Assembly (NCBI RefSeq): GCF_023718305.1
Contig: NZ_QEYO01000026.1
Span: forward strand, 1-38,511
Direction: 5' to 3'
Length of the DNA: 38,511 nucleotides
From: Gramella sp. AN32
Lineage (GTDB): Bacteria; Bacteroidota; Bacteroidia; Flavobacteriales; Flavobacteriaceae
Shown piece by piece: positions 34,401 to 38,511 of this stretch. Made by a program: the position numbers and the translations under genes. The notes beneath the pieces were generated by a model. The model searched no databases and was not told where the DNA came from. It saw only the letters and a program-made list of their open reading frames with translations. Within the stretch, counting starts at the first letter, position 1. Each line of letters opens with the position of its first letter.

Positions 34401-34504
34401 ATAACACCTGAGACCAGGACCATACATACTATTATAGTATGTCTTAATTTTTCTGTTAATCTCATAAACATCGATTTAGTTGATTTTTTCAAACTTATGT
34501 TCAA
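31406..34504 (-). CDS. susC: SusC/RagA-family TonB-dependent outer-membrane transporter
   Basis: The 1032-residue protein has an N-terminal signal region (HTIIVCMVLVSGVIYAQ), a carboxypeptidase-D-like regulatory domain (about 40-115, GKVVDESGIPLPGATVSVKNTSTGV), the TonB box/plug (DEVVVVGYGTQRKSDL, SIEFLKDASAQAIYGSRGANGVVLITTK) and a beta-barrel ending in TFGVKVKL. It imports oligosaccharides using energy from TonB-ExbBD. ATGs at codons 12 and 14 would shorten the n-region and are alternatives to the listed start. The gene is first in the glycan operon, with a 218-nt upstream gap that holds a candidate promoter and spaced repeats. Confidence 0.96.
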   Translation of the reverse strand: MNISLKKSTKSMFMRLTEKLRHTIIVCMVLVSGVIYAQTEVTGKVVDESGIPLPGATVSVKNTSTGVITDFDGNFSLTVAEDAETLVISFLGFKTLEKEISSDFMTITLASDESQLDEVVVVGYGTQRKSDLVNAVATADLEKATLTPTSDVNEMLRGRIAGLQVDVGGGTLRPGGTSEIIFRGRSSIEGSVSAIYVVDGIIRDGGIEDIDSDDIESIEFLKDASAQAIYGSRGANGVVLITTKRGKAGKISVNYHGYVTTKSIERNFDVYNGQEFAQLRREAVRSTNADDTYSPDTDIFSEIELQSIANNEFVDWEDELVSNGSVNSQAISVSGGTEQTKVFGSINYFKEEGIIPTSNYTRKTFRLNVDQRISDKFSVNFDLNLLNDDTERAANVNVITFSPLGRAYDDDGNITRFPSGEESSPVNPIFNLREQDNDEKGNDYVINITPIWQITNDLQYQLKANMTRRTSERGQYQSSLSSAGDDVNGIARIDNQLRESYLIENILTYDKEINPKHNLNLTLVQAAQEEQFSRTFTQADGFTNESLGYDGITNAIGNVIVERDKNKVRLASFMARARYNLMDKYLFTATARADGGSVNSEDNKWSFNPAASIAWKIHNEKFMEDVDVVRELKLRASYGALVNSLGRAYTSLFTADGQNYIFDGESVSGYSPSVILPNTNLKFERITTFNLGLDFSLFNRLLVGSFNYYDARTTDLLLRRGVPSITGYQFTYFNAGELQNTGIELGLTANLIDTEDFRWSVSTNWSNNQNELLELYNDGNGDPILGDDTFNYYVGQPIGVLYNYQFDGIFQEGDDFENAPQANPESTLSQENLRPGDIRIKDVNGVDANGNVTGVPDGKITPEDRVFIDPNPDWFGSLSTNIAYKGFDLFVDFYAVEGATKRNPFLSDFNNGGTLSSKLNGVKVPYYTPENPSTTFPRPNFDTAPQYLNSLAIKDASYVRLRTLSLGYTLPEGIFSNLSIDQIRFYATATNVFTNTDYIGYSPEVNIRNTFSNADTGYPDAGSFTFGVKVKL

Positions 34505-34570
34505 ATGGGTAGACCAAATTGAACTAAAAGTTATAGAATGTTAAACTAAACCTAAATAATGAGGAATACA

Positions 34571-34599
34571 CAAAATTTATAACTACAAAAAACATACAA
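34571..34599 (-). promoter_or_regulatory. Candidate promoter of the susC operon
   Basis: On the minus strand TTG (plus 34597-34599) is followed after 17 nt by TAAATTTTG (plus 34571-34579), close to the Bacteroidota TTG / TAnnTTTG pattern with one extra base. It lies 67 nt upstream of the susC start. Confidence 0.35.
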
Positions 34600-34688
34600 T
34601 TCAAAAGAAATATTGGAATTCTAAGAATACTCTAATATTCCAGCGCAATCGATATCGGATTAAATTCTTTTGTAGGGTATGCTTTTTA

Positions 34689-34708
34689 GAATTGTAGCGG
34701 AATTGTAG
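34689..34708. repeat. Direct repeats GAATTGTAG x2, 11 bp apart, upstream of susC
   Basis: GAATTGTAG occurs at 34689-34697 and 34700-34708, one helical turn apart, within 15-35 nt of the regulator stop and about 185-200 nt upstream of susC. Tandem half-sites at this spacing are what a LuxR-type or AraC-type activator would bind; the regulator upstream is a candidate. Confidence 0.35.
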
Positions 34709-34722
34709 TGGTTAAATTAACA

Positions 34723-35310
34723 TTAAATCGAGAGGACATAGTCGGTTAAATTCATCTCATGGGACAAATCCAGCTTTTTTCGAAGTCTATATCTTCTAAC
34801 CTCGACACTTTTAGGTGAAATATTTAGTAGTGGTGCAATCTCCTTAGAAGATAAATTCAATCTAAGATATGCACAAAATTTCAGGTCATTATTATTAAGT
34901 TCTGGATGCTTTTCTTTTACTCGGGCAAAAAAGTCATTATCAGCCTGATTAAAAGCATTCTCAAATAATTTCCAGTCTTCTTTACTATTTAAATTATTAT
35001 TAATTAATTTGAAAACCGCATTATCAGAACTTAAAGAAGTATTCTTCTTTAATTCTTTCTTGATATTCCTAAGAACCTCATTTCTTTTAACAATACTCAT
35101 TGTTGAAATAGCCAGCTCCCTATTTTTACCTTCAATTTCCTGATTAAGTTTTTCATTCCGAAGTTTGAAAACCTCTTTTTGATTTTGAATATTATTTAAT
35201 TCAATCTCATTCTGTTTCTTTTGGAGAGCCTTCTCATGCCGGTTTCTATAAAAGCGCCTGTAGGATTTGTTTACAAAATATGCAATAAGTTGGCTATAAG
35301 AATATAGCAA
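34723..35310 (-). pseudogene. C-terminal part of frameshifted glycan regulator: coiled coil and LuxR-type HTH
   Basis: The 195-codon frame has no ATG near its start (it opens at a TTG at 35310). It begins AYFVNKSYRRFYRNRHEKAL, the region that follows the transmembrane helix in Y_Y_Y-type regulators, then a coiled coil (about 25-85) and a LuxR/GerE-type helix-turn-helix (about 151-182, LSSKEIAPLLNISPKSVEVRRYRLRKKL). It overlaps the upstream 35271-37544 frame by 40 nt, and the two fit together as a single ~935-residue protein split by one base. Whether this is a true mutation, a programmed shift or a sequence error cannot be told here. Confidence 0.75.
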
Positions 35311-37544
35311 AGGAGCGCGAAATTGGAGAGGTAAAAAGGGCGTTTAATAGTGAAGGCAAATTGTTCTGTATTACTAGAAAGTTTTTCACCTATTTTTGAT
35401 CTAACTTCAAAAGTGTAATCGCCGAATGGAAGCTTTTCAAAAGACACTGATGGGGAATTTTCCCAGGCACTCCAATCGTCTCTCATTCCTTTTAACCTAT
35501 GTTGGTAGGATGTAATTTCATATTTATGGTAGTTAGGAACGCTATATCTAAATCGCAGCGAGCGTTTATTATAGGGAAATTCCAAATTCCCTTCTTTATT
35601 AACCAAATTAAATTTATCATCTGTTCCACCAATTAGAACACTATTTAAAAAAATCTTATGTTCGGCATCGTTAAGTTTTTTTAGATCCAGGAGCAGGTAA
35701 TTATTAGTACCTCCAATAAAATATTTATCATCTCCTATCCCAAAAATATTTTCAAAACTAACCGTAGTCTTCCTTGATTCTAAATTAAGTGGGATTGATT
35801 TAGTATTTATTTCACCATATACAGGGCTTTGCTCAGTAAAAACGATGCTTTCTTTAGAAAAAGTCCATAACCTTTTACTAGAATCTTCAATCATTTTACC
35901 TGATAAAAACTGGTTAGAAAGAGCAATTTTGTTGAGAATTGAATCCTTGCTTATTGTTCCGGCTTTAGTATCGATTTTAAAAATTCCATCTTTGGTGTAG
36001 TAAAGTAAATCTGAATTGTACTTTAAAATTCCTGAATTCTCTCCTTTTGGTATTTTCGAAGATAATTCTGTTCTAATTATCTTCTGAAAATCAGGATCTA
36101 CCTCTAATTTAAAGATCCCTTTATATTCGTGATTCACCCAAATTTCATTACCATTCATAATTTCAAAAAACCGGGAGGAATATTTAAATCCTTCGATCTC
36201 ATTGCGTAATCGCCAGGTATCATTTAGCTTTTCCAGAATACTTAATCCATGATAGTTTCCAGTCAAAATTTTATTTGGATGTTCCGGAATTAGCTTGAAA
36301 TCCCATGCTCCCTGAACATTGCTTATTAAAGTTGCGGAGTCATCATTTATTAAAAAAGTACCCTCGGTATGCCCACACAGCAAATCACCGTAAAGAGTTT
36401 TTAAAGCCCACACCTGACCTTTTGTACCTGCTACCAACCTTGGGTTTGATTCTGCATTTAGTTTCTTTAGAAACAATCCCTGATTAGTTCCAAGATAAAG
36501 ATTTCCATTTTTAATTGCGGAAGCATAAATGGTTCCCAATTTTCCGGAACTATCAAAATATTCCGTGATGTACGAATTCATATTTAGACAATCAATACCG
36601 TTATCAAGCCCCGCCCATACATTGTTATTAGAATCTTCAAAAAGACTGAGGACGGTATTATTTCCGAGGCTGTTGGATTTATCTATTTGATATTTTAGGT
36701 TTCCGGTGCTATCCAGAACAATAATGCCATTTGAAATCGTCCCCAAAACCAGACTACCATTTCTCAATTGGATCCCGCCAAAAATCTGATATTGACTTAT
36801 AATTTCCTTGGCAGGAAAATCCCACTGTTCAACTTTTGAATTTTTTAAAATAAATATTCCCTTTTTTCTGGTTAAAAAAAGAAGATTTTTATTATCGGTT
36901 TCAAAAATGCTTAGAACCAGTCTAACGTCAAACTCGTTTCCCAGTTGGGTAATCAATTCTTCTTCCCCGTTTCTCAGCAAATAAACGCTTCTGTCCTTTT
37001 TTTGAAGATATAATCGATCGCTAACGTTGAAAATCCTGTAATAATTATCAACATCTGTATTGAAAGTAATTTTTCCTGTATCAGGATTATAGAAATAAAT
37101 TCTGTTGTAAGATTGAAATATAATCCATTCGTCAATCTGTTTTATATTCCAAATATTTTCATCCTCAAACATTTCCGACGGAAGGCTATCAGACAGAGAA
37201 GAATATTTTAAAACTCCCAAATTATTTCTCTTCCAAAAACCAAATTCACGATGATACCCGGCATAGATTAACCCATCAAAAGCTAAAACCGAACGCATTA
37301 TCGAAAAATTGGGACTTTTGTATAAACTCCATCTGGCTCCATTAAATTCTAAAAGGCCATCATTGTTGGCGATATAGATGAAGCCATTCTCATCCTGAGA
37401 TATTCCCCAGTTTTGGTTTTCACCATTATACTCAGAAGGCTGGAAATTGATTATTGGAGGATGTTCCTGTGAAAATAATTGATGGCTTAAAATGAAATAA
37501 AGCACCATTAATGAATACACAATTATTTTTCTGAATGGACCCAT
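35271..37544 (-). pseudogene. N-terminal part of frameshifted glycan regulator: sensor, Y_Y_Y domain, TM helix
   Basis: The 757-residue frame has a signal/anchor segment (about 4-25), a long beta-propeller-like periplasmic region (Reg_prop-type repeats such as NDGLLEFNGARWSLY, LFEDSNNNVWAGLDNGI), and a Y_Y_Y domain (about 670-733, YQHRLKGMRDDWSAWE...FGDYTFEVRSK). It ends prematurely in the transmembrane helix (LLCYILIANLLHIL, stop). The intact family continues into a coiled coil and a LuxR-type HTH, found in the next frame at 34723-35310. Such proteins sense glycan fragments in the periplasm and control the adjacent susCD operon. The frame lies directly upstream of susC on the same strand, so it is the likely local regulator. 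Confidence 0.8.
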
Positions 37545-37791
37545 ACAATAATCTACATTTTTCGATATGAAATTTGAAATTAAACCAAATAAAAGAATAT
37601 AAAATTAAGAAGTAATTTTTATAAAGGAAAAATCTATATGTATATCCGTTTTCTGCCCTAAAAGAATGCAATCCTTTAGAAAATTTGGATTGTATAACCG
37701 ACATTCAATTGATGATCAAATAAGGACAGGTTGTTAGCATTTTGGATAAAAAGCCAGGCGACAGATTCTAAAACGTCCAAAGCAAATCTAG
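37545..37791. other. AT-rich leader region between the regulator and the CRISPR array
   Basis: No protein-coding frame is convincing here. It contains a small inverted repeat CAATCC-N12-GGATTG (37669-37692) and the AT-rich approach to the first CRISPR repeat. It may include the array leader and, on the minus strand, the regulator promoter. Confidence 0.4.
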
Positions 37792-38374
37792 GTTGTGAAT
37801 TGCTTTCAGAATTGTACTTTGTACTTAGGATTCACAGGCAATGTGCTTAATATCATAACCTCCGTTTTGTTGTGAATTGCTTTCAGAATTGTACTTTGTA
37901 CTTAGGATTCACAGGGGTTGTTTTGATTTGAAAAGGCCGCTAAAGTTGTGAATTGCTTTCAGAATTGTACTTTGTACTTAGGATTCACAGGGCCGTGAAC
38001 TTCCTTATATTCGAGGATCTGTTGTGAATTGCTTTCAGAATTGTACTTTGTACTTAGGATTCACAGGATAATCTGATTTGCTCCTGTGGTGGGTGCGGTT
38101 GTGAATTGCTTTCAGAATTGTACTTTGTACTTAGGATTCACAGGTGTAACGGTTATGCCGGCTCGTTATTGCCTGTTGTGAATTGCTTTCAGAATTGTAC
38201 TTTGTACTTAGGATTCACAGGCGCATTAGCTCCATATGAAAGATCATCGTGTTGTGAATTGCTTTCAGAATTGTACTTTGTACTTAGGATTCACAGGATT
38301 GAAGATTTTAGGTTATTCACCTTCACCGTTGTGAATTGCTTTCAGAATTGTACTTTGTACTTAGGATTCACAGG
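37792..38374 (+). CRISPR. CRISPR array, 8 identical 47-nt repeats and 7 spacers (type II-C-like)
   Basis: Repeats start at 37792, 37869, 37945, 38021, 38098, 38175, 38251 and 38328. Each begins GTTGTGAATTGCTTTCAG and ends TTAGGATTCACAGG; all eight are identical, including the last. The seven spacers are 29-30 nt (37839-37868, 37916-37944, 37992-38020, 38068-38097, 38145-38174, 38222-38250, 38298-38327) and differ from one another. Repeat length of 47 and the GTTGTGAATTGC start are like those of type II-C arrays of Bacteroidota. Terminal arms TGTGAAT/ATTCACA are inverted, and TTGTACT is doubled inside. No cas gene lies within the window; cas9/cas1/cas2 could be beyond 38511. Orientation is inferred from the repeat start. 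Confidence 0.97.
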
Positions 38375-38511
38375 GCTATACACATTGTTGAACTAAACCT
38401 AAAGGTAGCTTCAAGCAATCATTAGATCACTATTCACTACCTTTAAGTAGGTATTAACATAAGATTGAAAGTTATGAAAAAAAAGTAGTACCCTCATTGA
38501 GAGGGCCTGTA
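38375..38511. other. Sequence downstream of the CRISPR array
   Basis: Contains an inverted repeat TAAAGGTAG (38400-38408)/CTACCTTTA (38437-38445) with a 28-nt loop, and a small CCCTC/GAGGG hairpin near 38490-38505. No coding frame of note is visible before the window ends. A tracrRNA could not be recognised. Confidence 0.4.

Noticed and set aside
37432..37704. Open frame of 90 codons on the minus strand
   Set aside because: It overlaps the start of the sensor gene in another frame and the AT-rich leader, and shows no recognisable protein features.
38106..38396. Open frame of 96 codons on the plus strand with a repeated NCFQNCTLYLGFTG pattern
   Set aside because: It is a read-through of CRISPR repeats; the repeated peptide is the repeat unit translated.
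38400..38445. CAAGCAATCA near 38412 as a possible tracrRNA anti-repeat
   Set aside because: Only about eight consecutive bases resemble the repeat complement, too few for a tracrRNA; the flanking inverted repeat has no T-run.

Overview
The window looks like a low-GC Bacteroidota chromosome, most likely a Flavobacteriaceae member. The evidence is a SusC/SusD pair, a Y_Y_Y/LuxR-type glycan regulator, DUF6660-like and SpoIIAA-like proteins, TAnnTTTG-type promoter motifs and a long (47-nt) type II-C-like CRISPR repeat. All assignments are from reading the sequence; no database search was run.

Region 1 (1-22,210) is a one-directional block of metal-handling genes, all on the minus strand. In order of transcription it holds: a DUF6660-like small secreted protein; an RND metal pump fused to its own TolC-like outer-membrane factor (cusA-cusC) with adaptor cusB; a PII-like protein; two Fur-family regulators; two SpoIIAA-like proteins; a P1B-4 ATPase (SPC/HEGST signatures); a dihydrolipoyl dehydrogenase; an APC permease; a Met-rich multicopper oxidase; a P1B-2 Zn/Cd ATPase (CPC); a universal stress protein; several very small membrane proteins; and the N-terminus of a second CusA pump running off the left edge. 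Together they read as export of Cu(I)/Zn/Cd/Co or Fe(II) ions from cytoplasm to periplasm (P1B ATPases), across the envelope (RND systems), with periplasmic oxidation of Cu(I) (MCO) and metal-responsive control (Fur pair).

Region 2 (22,235-23,740) is the right end of this block as a mobile island. A tyrosine recombinase gene is followed by the 3' part of a tRNA-Leu(CAA) whose 5' half is missing, and then directly by a strong intrinsic terminator. This is what attR of an island inserted in a tRNA gene looks like. The intact tRNA-Leu should lie at the far left end, outside the window.

Region 3 (24,038-37,544) is a polysaccharide utilisation locus: regulator, susC, susD, a GH16 laminarinase-like enzyme fused to an endonuclease/exonuclease/phosphatase-like domain, a GH3 beta-glucosidase, and a convergent secreted calcineurin-like phosphoesterase. 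The enzyme set suggests laminarin or a related beta-1,3-glucan. The regulator is broken by a one-base frameshift at its transmembrane segment.

Region 4 (37,792-38,374) is a CRISPR array of 8 identical 47-nt repeats and 7 spacers, with no cas genes in the window.

The most unusual observations are the tandemly duplicated His-rich small-protein module with a covarying 3' hairpin (466-1764), the three-copy family of tiny MSQNRR/TKRDK membrane proteins, the GH16-EEP fusion, the attR remnant, and CRISPR repeats that each carry a Bacteroidota-like promoter spacing.
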